Assembly: GCA_002105175.1 (NCBI GenBank)
Contig: MCGE01000006.1
Location: 434,001 to 498,000 of the forward strand
Reading direction: 5' to 3'
Source of the DNA: Absidia repens
Lineage: Eukaryota; Mucoromycota; Mucoromycetes; Mucorales; Cunninghamellaceae
Length of the DNA stretch: 64,000 bases
The position numbers and the translations under genes are program-made. Within the stretch, counting starts at the first letter, position 1, and each line of letters starts with the position of its first letter. The notes beneath the pieces were generated by a model. That model was not told the DNA's origin. It was given only the letters and a program-made list of their open reading frames with translations, and searched no databases. This document shows positions 1-10,559 of the stretch, piece after piece.

Positions 1-539
1 ACACAAATAAGAACCCATTGACGACGCGCTGAGCACGACGGTTGGGCCCCAAGGGGCCGCCCACCATAGTGCGAAATGGCGGAGGCTTTAATCCTAAAAA
101 CTGTAACACCCAGTAAATCGAAAGATTTCCAAAAGCTCCAGCGGAGCGCCAGAGCGTTTATTAATATATTAAAAAGAAAGAGGTGTCTACTTATCTAAGA
201 TAACGATCTAAGATAAACATCTAAGATAAACATCTATGACTTTGAAATTTCCATCATTTCCTCCAATCATATCAAGTAAAACCTTTCTGACTTGATATTT
301 TCCATCCATTTCCTCCACTCATATCACTGTATCCATGTTATTTCTAGATAAACCATAAGTAGCATTTTACACGACGAGCTGCGGTTTTTTTTTCTACGCA
401 TAAACCCCACCCCCCCCCCACACACACTCTGTTTTTCCACGCACATACTGTATATAGACGCACTTTTTTTTTTCTATGAATATGTAATACACATTCAATG
501 AAGCTCATAATGTAAAAATTACATCAGAGATACTAAATA
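1..539. other. Noncoding left edge with short tandem repeats
   Basis: No coding sequence is seen. Around 195-235 a 13-bp unit close to ATCTAAGATAAAC is repeated about three times. Between about 240 and 340 two imperfect copies of a roughly 60-bp block (each with CATTTCCTCCA followed by CATATCA) lie in tandem. Positions 28-47 resemble the reverse complement of 29153-29172, and 58-80 resemble 27197-27219, so this end probably belongs to dispersed repeats. Confidence 0.5.
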
Positions 540-812
540 TAATAAAAAGAAAATATTTATTCGGTCGTAGTTACAAACGATGACAAACTATTACTAAACT
601 AATGAGTGCAAATCCACTGTCGTTCCCAAATCCTACATCCAAAATGAAAGGGGTTTCACATGATGTTTGTTTTGCGTTTTTTAAAACGCCCCTAATTCAA
701 GTTCTAACACTAATCCTAGATCACCAGTTCCCCAATGAGCCTTGCCATCATATCATTCAGACTATCATGAAGGAAAAAAATAAAAAAGAAAGAAAAAGAG
801 AGGGAATTTTTT
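540..812 (-). repeat. REP repeat family, copy H (partial)
   Basis: This stretch aligns, in the same orientation, with 28365-28590 and 57820-58040. Shared landmarks are the antisense core TCCAAAATGAAAGG, then CCTAATTC..CTAACACTAATCCTAGATCACC, then a purine-rich AAAGAAAGAAAAAGAG tail. Strand is given relative to the copies at 26.1 and 40.1 kb, taken as forward. It ends where the hAT transposase gene loses its last exon, so it probably inserted into or replaced the hAT 3' end. Confidence 0.7.
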
Positions 813-819
813 TCTTTTT

Positions 820-3575
820 TTACCTGGCACCGCAACGTAGTCCCGGGCCATCTTTGATAAAACTGGGAAAAGATCTTGGTTTGCCTTCCACCACCCCAAG
901 ACATCACGGGAGACTGCGTTTAGTTCCATTGAGCGACGGTGATAAATATCAACTTCATTGACTCGTTCTTCGACTCCGTGCTGCAATTCGACTGCCGTAA
1001 GCGTGCTGTAACACTCGTGGTATCGCTTCTCCATTAACCACAGACGTTTCGTGATCGTCGTTCTGCGGTTGTCCATACTGTTGTGGAAATTTTTGGTAAT
1101 GGTCATCTAATTGCTGTCGACATAATTGGATAAATTCCAATTCCCAGTTATTTCGATCTGTATAATCAATGCTGAGCCCAGGATCAAGTGCTGTCAAAAA
1201 AAAATTAAAAATCTGTTTTTTGACCACTCTTTTTTCTTATTACTTACAAAAAGCTACCATAGAAAAAGGCGAATCGTCTGTCTTGACATAGTATTGCTGT
1301 AACTTTGAAAAACATACTTCAGCGGCCCTTTTGAGAGGTGAGTTGTCATTGCTTTGGTTGTCAATAAACTGGTCCAATGCATCCATAAGAAAATTGTATG
1401 CAGGAATAACGATGTTGATGTTTGTATAATCTTGCCCAGATATAAATTTTGTTGCTTCTTCGAAATCCTAAATAAACCCGGTTAGTGCCCTATCAATTAT
1501 GAACAGTGATATATAACGCTACCTCTAATAAAATTCGCATTTTGCCCAAGTATGTCCATTCTTCTTCAGATAACAAGTACGGTTGGAGGTCAACGCCGGT
1601 TGAAGTGATCATTGTAAGAGGCGTCCGTAATTCGATTGCTGTATTTATCATATGGTATGTGGAATTCCAGCGAGTTACAACATCCAATATTGGTTTGATT
1701 TTTTTGACACCATTGCACTCATCGCGCAATCTGAGGAAGTGGCTCATTTTTTTATTTGACAGTCTTATTGATTTAATGCATTTTCGAAGCTGTAATAAAA
1801 CAAAAGATTTAGCGCTGAGTATATTAAAATAATTATGGAAACTTCACTTACATTTTTCAGACATGTTGGGATGTTTTCATTTTCTATGCCGTCCGCTGTC
1901 GGTGCGCAACACAACGTGGAGAGAGCTGATTGAATGGCTAGGTTCATGATATGGGTCAAGCATCACACATGGTGTTTTTTATGATTGAAGTCAATACCTT
2001 CCAACATCCACTTGTTGTCGAGTGCTTTCATCATTGTGGTATTGTTGGACGCATTATCTGTTACCACCGCTAGAATCTATAAAAAATCGTTGGTGAGACT
2101 GGTATGCGTAGTCATTGTTACAGCAAGCGTCTACCTTCTTTTTGATACCGAGTTCAGTCAATGAGTTATCCAGATAAGTTGAGATGTGTTCGCCTGAATG
2201 TTTATTTTCAATATGTATGAAATCCAAAACAGTGCTGTTCAGCTTAAATTTTTTGTCTACATAGTGTCCAGTTACACCCATAAAGGAAAGGTTATTGGGA
2301 GACGTCCACATGTCCAAAGTAATTGAGATTTTGGAGTCCACCAACTCAAAAAAAAAAAAGGTAGAAGGTAAGATAACTATGTTATTCAAAAAGAAAAGGA
2401 AAAAAAACTTGCCTGAAGATGCGATATCAAGTTTGACCGATTGTTGTTGTAATTGTTGATGATATGTGATCGTATCGTGACAGCTGTTGGGACAGCTACC
2501 GACGGATTCAGGTACGATAATAACGATTTGAAAAAAGGTGATTGAACAACAGTAAACGGCTGGTCGTCTCTTACCAACCATTCTGCCAAAAGTACGTTGA
2601 ATTTATCACTATCGAAAGCAAATTGCCTATATCACACTCAAATTTTAGTCAACTGATATATGCCTTTTCTTCTTCTTCTTTGTACTTACCTTTGGAAGAT
2701 TTCATTAATAGTGGGTTGTACTTTGTCATCTACATCCTTAATCGTTTTGTAGATTTCGTAGCGCTTCGCCTTGAGGTGCTTCCATTGACCGGAGGTGGAT
2801 TTGTTTGTGCATTTGACAGTAAATAATCTGAAAATCAATGGTTAACAAAACTTGTACCATTCTATTTAATATGTCTATTACCTGTTATTTTCCATACACA
2901 ACATGCAACTGGCAGTATTTCCATCTTCGTATAAGTCAAACTACGTCCATACCGGGCTACTTCGTTGTCGTTTTCTTGGAGATTGAGTTAGAAATTGAGG
3001 CGGCGATTGAGCTGACGATGGAATTGAGGATTGCGTTGAGGATTGAGTTCCTGGTTGACTTAATGAAGTTATGGCTTGAGATAAAGATCGAGCTGTTTGA
3101 GCTGTCATTTGACTTGGTGAATGAAGTGAGATTGGAAATGGAGATTCAGTTGTCAGATGTGTTACTGATTGAGATCCTGATGGTGAAGTAATGGGCTCCA
3201 AGTTAAAATCTAGGCCACCATGATCTAGGTCTTCTTGCGATAGCATAGGGGTAAAAGAATTAAATGCAGTGGGATACATAACAAAAATAAGATAAAAGTA
3301 ATAAAAAGAAAGCAAAAAAAATACTTCGTTTATTTTTATATTGTTTATAACTTCAAATGCCGCCTGCCATATCTATCAAAATCTAAAACTTTATCGGGAT
3401 TTTCGAAACAATACCACTAGTAAGATTGGTATTGATCAATACCTCTTAGCGGGATTAGCAATACCAAAACCTTAGCGGGACAATACCATTAGTAGGTATT
3501 GGTATTGATCGGTACCAGGTATTGAGGACTTTTTCTCAATATCATAATCGGGACGGGACCAAATTAAGAGCCCTA
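820..3575 (-). mobile_element. hAT-family DNA transposon, 3'-truncated
   Basis: The element reads leftwards. Its 5' terminus near 3575 reads, on the minus strand, TAGGGCTCTTAATTTGGTCC, close to the terminal inverted repeats of many hAT elements. The next 170 bp (about 3405-3530) hold roughly eight copies of AATACC or its complement, like the subterminal repeats that hAT BED-finger proteins bind. A multi-exon transposase fills 829-3279. No matching opposite terminus was found near 820; a REP repeat takes over there, so the element is incomplete and probably immobile. Confidence 0.75.
829..3279 (-). pseudogene. hAT transposase, BED zinc finger, last exon missing
   Basis: This is a spliced transposase on the minus strand. 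The N-terminal exon starts at an ATG at 3279 (a second in-frame ATG lies at 3246) and is Ser/Gln/Thr-rich. A BED-type zinc finger follows: SCMLCMENN near 2910 supplies CxxC, and SGQWKHLKAKRYEIY near 2750 the downstream part. The catalytic core includes SISITLDMWTSPNNLSFMGV near 2300 and TRWNSTYHMI near 1690. The C-terminal dimerisation region has VLGWWKANQDLFPVLSKMAR near 880. The reading stops at a consensus splice donor at 828. The exon that should carry the conserved S..SERxFS continuation is absent because REP sequence follows. Exon joins in the middle were not fully resolved, so further lesions are possible. Confidence 0.7.
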
Positions 3576-3916
3576 CAAAATAGACACTCCATAGTAATTT
3601 GTTTTCTAAATTAGTAGACGGATAATGTGTTTATCCGTCCGAGAGTGGTACCGGTCGACGCGGAATTGTTTAGAGTAAGTTACAAATAAGTTTAAGATTC
3701 ATCGGCCGACATTTTGGTAAATCGAAATATGGATTTAAATGTCGATTGCTGATCCTGATGACGATCTATTTGTGTTTCCTGTGTCGATCTGCGCACGGAC
3801 GTTTGTTCCAGAAATTTGGGACCCGTTCCGACAACTTTCATTTTTCAATAAATCTGAAATTAATAAAAAAAAAAAAAATATTGAAAACCTGAATTGTTGA
3901 AATAAACACAAAGGTA

Positions 3917-5579
3917 CAGTGACTCTCAAAATCCTTCGCATGTTTTGACATTTTCCATAAATTGTATTTGTAGTCCCCCTCCTTTCTTCTTTTTCTAATA
4001 AAGCGCACAAAAAAAACAATCCAAATCAAAATATAGTTGAATAGCTTTTTATTGGTGCATTGTTTTTTGCATAAATATAAAATAGAATAATAAAAAACTG
4101 CGATTAAAAAAAAGATGTCTGCCAAAAAAGGAAAATGAATTTTGTAAAAAAAAAAAAAAGAAAAAGAAAAGAGTCTACCACTTCGTGTAGCCGCCCTTTG
4201 CCTTTATCAAAGCTTCAATACGCTTTGGCATCCCTTCTATCAGCTTCCCACATAATTCGGGCGTGATTTCACGTTCCCAAACTTCAGCAATACGATCCCA
4301 ATGATCGTCTTCATCCTTGGGACCGGTGTCGTAATCAGCAAGCTTTCGTTTCAATATAAACCACAAGTTTTCTATTGGATTCATATCTGGTGAATACGAG
4401 GGCCAATCCATTAACTTGATGCGGTTTTTAGTCATCCATTTTTTCGTAAATGCTGACGTATGTTTCGGATCATTGTCTTGTTGAAGGATTGCATCCTGCT
4501 TTCGCACACCGTAATACTTAAGCGTAGTCTTGTAGTCTTCGTTCAGTATTTTGCAATACAGTTCTGAATCCATACCGCCTTTGATCTTCGCCAAGTACCA
4601 GGGCCATCCCACATAAAACAACCCCACATAATAATGTTGCCTAAGCCATGCTTGTACGACCAGTTGACATTATGGTCGCGCAACGGTTCACCCTTCTTGA
4701 TCCATGTCCACTGCTTTCCGTCCGAACCAAAACGGTTTATCTTCGTTTCGTCGCTGAAAACCACTTTTTTCCAGTCGTCGACCGTCCAAGAACGATACTT
4801 TTTGGCCCATGCAAGACGGTTTTTTTTTCTGATCGGTGTTAATGGCAATGCTGGCTTTTTCGTCTTCGCATTCAGATTGTTAGATTTCAACAATCGTCGA
4901 ATCGTGTGTGCCGAAACGTGTTCACCTTCAGCTCGTAGACCCTTTTGGGCTTCGACTGCCGTCTTGTACTTGCCGGAAAGAAACGCCCTTATCACCTTTC
5001 TACCCAAAGATGTGCTGATGATGTTGGGTCTGCCGGCATGATTGGGGGATGGGATGGACAATTCCTTCGCAATCTTGCTAACAGTACTCAACGAAACGTT
5101 CACAGACTTTGAGATATCGGTATAAGGCGTACCTGAACGAAGTTTGGCTTCGATATCGCGTTTTTTTTCGAATGATATAGCACGCATGATGTCAATGAGT
5201 TATTACTGGTAAAGAAGTGTAATGATGTACGAAGAAGATGGGAAATGAGTCTTTTTTTTCCCTTTTTTTTTTGTTTACGGTCATTTTTTGGGTCTAAGCA
5301 CATTCCTGGCTGAAAAAAATTCCGTATACTCCGTCCAAAAAAAAAAAAAAAAAAAAGCTCATCCAAACGGCAAAATCCTTCGAATGCATAATTTTTTTCA
5401 GATCCCCATTATGATGACATGATGAAAGCAAATCACCAACTACAATATGTCATTCGAAAGCTTGTATAAAGCGCTTTAATATCATGTTAAAAAAAAAATA
5501 GATTTTATTATCGCATTATGAAGAAAATTAGGGTCAAAGGAAAAATGTCAAAACATGCGAAGGATTTTGAGAGTTACTG
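3917..5579 (-). mobile_element. Complete Tc1/mariner element (1663 bp)
   Basis: Terminal inverted repeats of 38 bp with one mismatch lie at 3917-3954 and 5542-5579. They start CAGTGACTCTCAAAATCC, with the CAGT end typical of Tc1 elements. Each is bordered by a TA dinucleotide (3915-3916 and 5580-5581), the expected target duplication. The size is normal for the family. The single gene inside is a DD34E transposase on the minus strand. The element sits inside the inverted-repeat element spanning 3583-6524. Confidence 0.9.
4175..5187 (-). pseudogene. Tc1/mariner DD34E transposase, frameshifted
   Basis: The protein starts at the ATG at 5187. The N-terminus has the bipartite helix-turn-helix DNA-binding region. 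The first catalytic Asp is in VVFSDETKINRF. The second is in ILQQDNDPKHTS and is followed after 34 residues by the Glu of NPIENLW, giving a DD34E triad. Two overlapping frames are needed: 5187 to about 4597, and about 4600 to 4175. Continuity breaks at the run around 4595-4600, after the WGCFMWDGPG block, where one base appears to be missing. As written the gene cannot make full-length transposase. A sequencing error at one base is an alternative explanation. Confidence 0.85.
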
Positions 5580-6526
5580 TAAGTACTGTAAGTGATACAA
5601 TTGGTTACTCTTTTTATTTAATATTCAAACATGTCATATTTATATCTTTTTTCTATAGCTACTGTAAGTGAGTCATAATGAAATGGTTACAAATTGGGAT
5701 AATCTGAAGTGATGCTGGGTAAGTAATTTAGCAGGTGATGAAGTATGAATAAAATAAGGTATAGAGTAGTACCTGTCAAAATGTCAAAGTAAAAAAATGA
5801 GAAGCGGGGTATAAATAAATAAAGATGTGGAAGATGGGAAATAGGTTCGGGTATCACAAATACAACAATTGTCATTGTTGTATTTTTCATATGAATGTAG
5901 CAATGAAATAAAATAAAGTGTGACATTGATGTGAATCATGAACAATGCAAGTGAAATAAAAATAAATTCAAATACAGTGCTACAATGCAAGGGCTCAGAT
6001 CATATATGGGTATCATGATATGATTTCACTTTTTCATGTCTTTGAAAAAGAAACCCATTTATTATATCAAACCGTAGTAGTAGATACCATAATCACATCA
6101 TTATAAAAAGATGCTTGATTTATATCAAATAAAGGTTATCAACATTCTCATCTTATTTATTTTTTTTTATTTTACTTTTATTTTATTTTATTTTTATAAA
6201 AAACCTAAACTACAACCGTCATTTTCTCATTTTCCAGAAATAAAATCATAAATCTGTTAATTCCACTCCAATAAAATTGAAATTACATCAGAATATGTAG
6301 TTTAAAAAGCCCTTTCGATTGGTGTAACGTACGTCACTGTATCTAAACTATGTATAAAGTTAGACACTTAAAGCGATTTTTCGATTCACGACAAATGTCG
6401 GCCGATAAATCTTAAACTTATGTGTAACATACTCTAAATCATTCAGCGTCGTTCGGTACCACTCTTGGCCGGATAAACCCATTATCCGTCTAATAATTTG
6501 AAAAACAAATTACTATGGAGTATCTA

Positions 6527-7430
6527 CAGTATACCATCATCATTTGTATATCCGCCTTATCTCTTCACTCTATTTTTTACCTCTGAATTCCCCACTTAAT
6601 CTCACACTTGTCATTCAACACATCAGATAGCACATAGCCTCAATTATCCGTAGTCTCAAATATACCGTTATCATGCTCCCATCCACAGCCAGAAATATCT
6701 TCATTTTATTGATTAAATAAAAACCATATCAATTGTATCACTTACTTTACTTTTGTCCCTTATATTACAACCATTTCAACTTTACTCAGTAGTCAAATAA
6801 TAGTACAGTACAAAGGTTTTTTTATAACCATCAAGTTATTTTTTATTTCTACTTTGCCATAGAAATCCACTTTATTTTATTTTCAGAGTCAGTTATACTT
6901 TTTTTTATTTTTATTGAACCAGTTAAGGTCAATACTTCTACTTTATTTTATTTTATCAAGTTTTCTTTTTTAAACTTCCTTTATTTCAAGTTGGACTTTA
7001 TCTACAAAAGATCTGGTGCTCACTACTTATTATCAATAACATATCTGGTACTTTCTACTTATATCAAATAATATATTTGGTGCTCTCTATTTTCAAGACT
7101 ACAAGTCAAGTAAACAAAAAAATACATTTCAAATTCCGATTCAGGGGAAAAATATGTTTGATCGTCGCTACAAATCTACTGCAAATCCGTTCAAGCAAGA
7201 ACAATCATACATTTATACTCTATACAGTTGGTGTAAAATATAACAAAAGCATTAACAAAAGGTTAATACAACACCGTTTCGGCTTATATAAATCAAACAT
7301 ATCATAACATATTTGGTGTTCACTACTTATAACAACTCAAAAATACCCGTAACAACATCCATAGAAATAAAAAATGTAGCCGAAGTACAGTACTACTCAA
7401 TTCATCTACAAAATAAACCTCATGAGAGGT
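6527..7430. other. AT-rich noncoding stretch with a repeated short motif
   Basis: No gene is visible. A motif close to ATATCTGGTGCTCACTACTT recurs at about 7010-7030, 7040-7062, 7071-7090 and 7307-7330. CTTTATTTTATTTT-like strings recur around 6850-6960. Confidence 0.4.
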
Positions 7431-7435
7431 AAAAA

Positions 7436-7506
7436 TGCGCGGTCGGGGAATCGAACCCCGGCCCTTCGCGTGGCAGGCGAAGATTATACCACTTAACCAA
7501 CCGCGC
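7436..7506 (-). tRNA. tRNA-Gly(GCC)
   Basis: On the minus strand the 71-nt gene folds as a standard cloverleaf. The acceptor stem is GCGCGGT pairing with ACCGCGC, with discriminator A. The D arm region reads TGGTTAAGTGGTA. The anticodon stem TTCGC/GCGAA holds loop CTGCCAC with anticodon GCC. The T arm is CCGGG-GTTCGAT-CCCCG. A short T run (about 7431-7435 on the complement) can serve as the Pol III terminator. No intron is present. CCA is not encoded, as expected in a eukaryote. A direct-repeat element begins about 27 bp upstream of its 5' end. Confidence 0.95.
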
Positions 7507-7532
7507 CTTGATGAATTTTTTAAAAAAAGTTA

Positions 7533-8035
7533 ATAGAAATAGTTAAGGCAAGGGTTTACTTCCAAATGGGGTAATCGGTTCAATACTTTAGCTCAGAGTA
7601 GGTAAGTAAAGTATTCAAAGATAGTTACAAATAGATTTAGATGTAGGATATAAGTTATCTTTTTATTGAAGAATAAAATATATAGATATTTATACTATTT
7701 CGTCTTTATTGTTATTTGAAATGGGGAACTAATAGGAATAAAGGTTATTAAAGAAATATACAGTATAAACTATACTATATAAGTTAGACAAAGGGGAAGT
7801 GAAACTACATGATTCATGTTATTGGTGTTCTCGCTGCCATTTAGGAACCAACGAGGAGTGTCGCTTCTTCCGGCGCTTGGTTCCAGTCGAAACCACCAAT
7901 GGCACACCACGGCTGTCCAGGGCAGCTTCACCAGCGAAGCCGACAAAATGACAAGTTGGAAGGTGATATGTATTTTGCGGTCAAGCGGGGATACAATATC
8001 ATTCGGCCCGTATATATTCGACGGTGATTGACTCT
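7533..8035. repeat. Direct repeat, left copy (~490 bp)
   Basis: This copy aligns in direct orientation with 9150-9640. The most similar block (7740-7945 against 9360-9560) reads ACAGTATAAACTATACTATA, TAAGTTAGACAAAGGGGAAG and GCACACCA(C/T)GGCT. Both copies hold a perfect 8-bp inverted repeat, GGAACCAA..TTGGTTCC, around 7847-7885. No conserved reading frame spans both copies. The pair could be long terminal repeats of a small, protein-free retroelement or two independent insertions. Confidence 0.75.
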
Positions 8036-9149
8036 CCACTGACAGGCGGCGGGTTTTGAATCCTTTTATTTTGATCGCACATTTGCATTTTTTATTTTTT
8101 TCTTTCTTTTCCCTTTTTCCCTCTCACTTTTCCCCATTCATTCATTGTTGACATTGTCTCAGTTCCCATTACTTTTATTTTATTATCATTTCTTACATTG
8201 TCTCAGTTCCCATTACTTCTATCTTATTTTTATCTCTTACATTGACTCAGTTCCCTTCTTTTGTTACTTATTTTATTTGACTGTTTCAGTTCCCATTACT
8301 TTTATATTTTTGTTTCTATTTTATTTTTACACCACTTGTATCGGCAACACAAGTAACTTCCCCATTCACTCTTTTCACAATTAGTATAGGCATTCTAGTA
8401 TTTAGTCTTTTCATTTTGACATTCTGGAATAAAAAAACAACTTTTCTTCTCTCTATTTTTTTATTTTTTTATTTTTTTGACTTGCTTTATATTTTGTTGG
8501 CGTTTCTCTCTTTCTCTTGTTATTCCTTATCTATTCTCTCTTTGTTACGGAATATTGGCTCTTATTGATAGAATATTTACTAGATTGAACATCAGAAAAG
8601 TAAGATATTCAGTGCTCTGCATAGATAAAGGACCTTCTATACATCAATTATTAATAACAGAAAATTCCAAACGTCTCAGAATTGTGAGTTTGCGACCTGG
8701 TCCTTGTGCTTTTTGGACCCCCCTCAAGACTTGTGAATTGGCTGGCGACCTCTCCCCCAATGAAATTTAGTTATTATTTGAAACTCCTCCCGCATTGCCC
8801 CTCTTTTATTTATCTCAAAAAAAAAAGACACTCTTTCTCTTTTTCTCTTCCCTTTTATTCATTTCTATTACACTCACTGTCTTCACTTCATTCTTACCCT
8901 TTTATTTTCCCCTTCTTTTTTATTATTTTGCTTTAATGTGCTGTAGTTTATTTTTTATTTAAGTTTATTGATCTTTATACATTGTTAAACCAGCCTTAGG
9001 TTAGGTGACATAATTATTTTTGTGTCTCCTCATTAGAATAGTTTTTAGCAAGACAAACTTCAATCAAATAAACCACATCTTATTCTCCTTCAGTCATTTT
9101 GCCCCTAACCCATTTTTTATTACTGTCAGCATGTGTCAGTTTGCAGGCG
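8036..9149. other. Spacer between direct repeats, with a minisatellite
   Basis: This stretch is T- and C-rich. Around 8149-8315 a unit of roughly 45 bp (CATTGTCTCAGTTCCCATTACTT followed by a T/A-rich tail) repeats about four times with divergence. Short open frames here (for example 8477-8770) have low-complexity or unremarkable translations, and I call no gene. Confidence 0.4.
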
Positions 9150-9640
9150 ATAGAAATAGTAGAGTCAGGGATGTCTTCCAAATAGGGTAATAGGTCCAGT
9201 ACTTTAGTTTACAGTATGTTAATAAAGTATGCAGCTGTAGTCACAAGTAGATTTAGATATATAATATAAGTTGTCTGTTTATTGAAGAATAAAATACAGT
9301 GATATTTATACTATTCCTACTTTATTGTTATTTCAAATGGGGAACTAATAAGAATAAAGGTTACTAAAGAAATATACAGTATAAACTATACTATATAAGT
9401 TAGACAAAGGGGAAGTGAAACTACATGCTTTATGCTATTGGTGTTGTTGCTGCCATGTGGGAACCAACGAAGAGTGTCTCTTTTTACGGCACTTGGTTCC
9501 AGACGAAGCCACCAATGGCACACCATGGCTATCCTGGGCAGTTTCACCAGCGACGCCAACAAATGAGAGATCGTAAGGTTGTATATGAAGTACTTGGGAC
9601 AATAAGGCAAATCAGATCAGGAGACGATTATTCACGAGAA
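9150..9640. repeat. Direct repeat, right copy
   Basis: This is the partner of 7533-8035. It keeps the block around GGGAACCAACGAAGAGTGTC and the GGAACCAA..TTGGTTCC inverted repeat (about 9460-9510), while the distal 80 bp diverge more. The copies differ by many substitutions, so the insertion or duplication is not recent. Confidence 0.75.
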
Positions 9641-10559
9641 AACAAGGTCCTTTATGTTTAAATCTTAATAAAATAGTCAGAGAATCCAGTGTTCTTTTCA
9701 GTAAATACTGATAGAGAAATAAAATTGAGTAGGAAGAGTTGTTTTTTATTCATGTATTTGATAATAGAGTATAAATATACTAAGGTACGACTAAGAGAAA
9801 GTAGTATGCAACTAAACTAATAAGAAGAGAGCGTAGAATATAATATAATATAGAGGAGGAGATAAGAATAAGAATATGAGATGTCAAAAGTTGAATGGAA
9901 TGAATAATGTATCAGTTGGAGGAAGAAAAAAAAGAGAAGAAGAAACTAATTCAGTCGGAAATTCCGTTATCCGCTCCAGTCCATTGGAGTTGAAATATCA
10001 CTATTATTCTAAAATCTTTACCACCACTGCGTGTCATGAAAATAAATTTCATTAGTATTATTTGTAGTACGTACAAAAGAAAAGCACATGATTTATCTGA
10101 TTGGGATGGATGAGTGATTTATTTTACCGAAACAGAAGTTGATCAAAGAGAGTAACAATTGAATAATAAATTAACGGAGTGAGTAGAAGAGGTATTTGTT
10201 TCAATAATAATACTAAGAGAGAGATATATATACACGCGGAATTTAAATACTAGTGGCGATTCATGACACTGTGGTTGAACTGCATAAATTCAAAACAGAG
10301 GGAAGAACGTTCAAACTACACTTGCACATAGGGATTCCAAAAAAAAAAACCAGGAACTAAAACCAAATTAGAATCCGGTCTTTGTTTGGTTTTGGTTTTA
10401 GCTCAAACCGAACGCAATTGATTTAGGTCTTGGGATCAGGAAACCAAACCAAACCAGTTTTTTTTTTTTTTTTTCAGGGTCATACTATGAAAATAAAATC
10501 AATTTTTTGTTAGATAATATAGTTTTGGGTATGGGTTTTGTGTAAAGTTAGATGGTCGG
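9641..10559. other. Noncoding, purine-rich
   Basis: No gene was found. The segment around 9830-9940 is strongly A/G-rich. At about 10338-10400 an imperfect inverted repeat (ACTAAAACCAAA..TTTGGTTTTGGTTTTAG) could form a hairpin, followed by a 20-base T run near 10459. Confidence 0.35.

Larger units (their letters stand above)
3583..6524. mobile_element. Noncoding element with ~150-bp terminal inverted repeats, host of a nested Tc1
   Basis: The left end (3583-3733) and the reverse complement of the right end (about 6374-6524) align over roughly 150 bp with scattered mismatches. Shared blocks are ACTCCATAGTAATTTGTTTT, GACGGATAATG.GTTTATCCG, GAGTGGTACCG, AAGTTTAAGATT and ATCGGCCGACATTT. TA dinucleotides flank both ends (3581-3582, 6525-6526), which fits TA target duplication. 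Subtracting the inner Tc1 leaves about 1.28 kb with no credible coding sequence, so this looks like a nonautonomous terminal-inverted-repeat element. Confidence 0.75.

Noticed and set aside
5687..5990. Open frames inside the outer inverted-repeat element
   Set aside because: Low-complexity hydrophobic translations from AT-rich sequence; no transposase motif.
8149..8315. Repeat-spacer look similar to a CRISPR array
   Set aside because: Units are contiguous, degenerate and T-rich with no unique spacers, and the genome is eukaryotic; it is a minisatellite.
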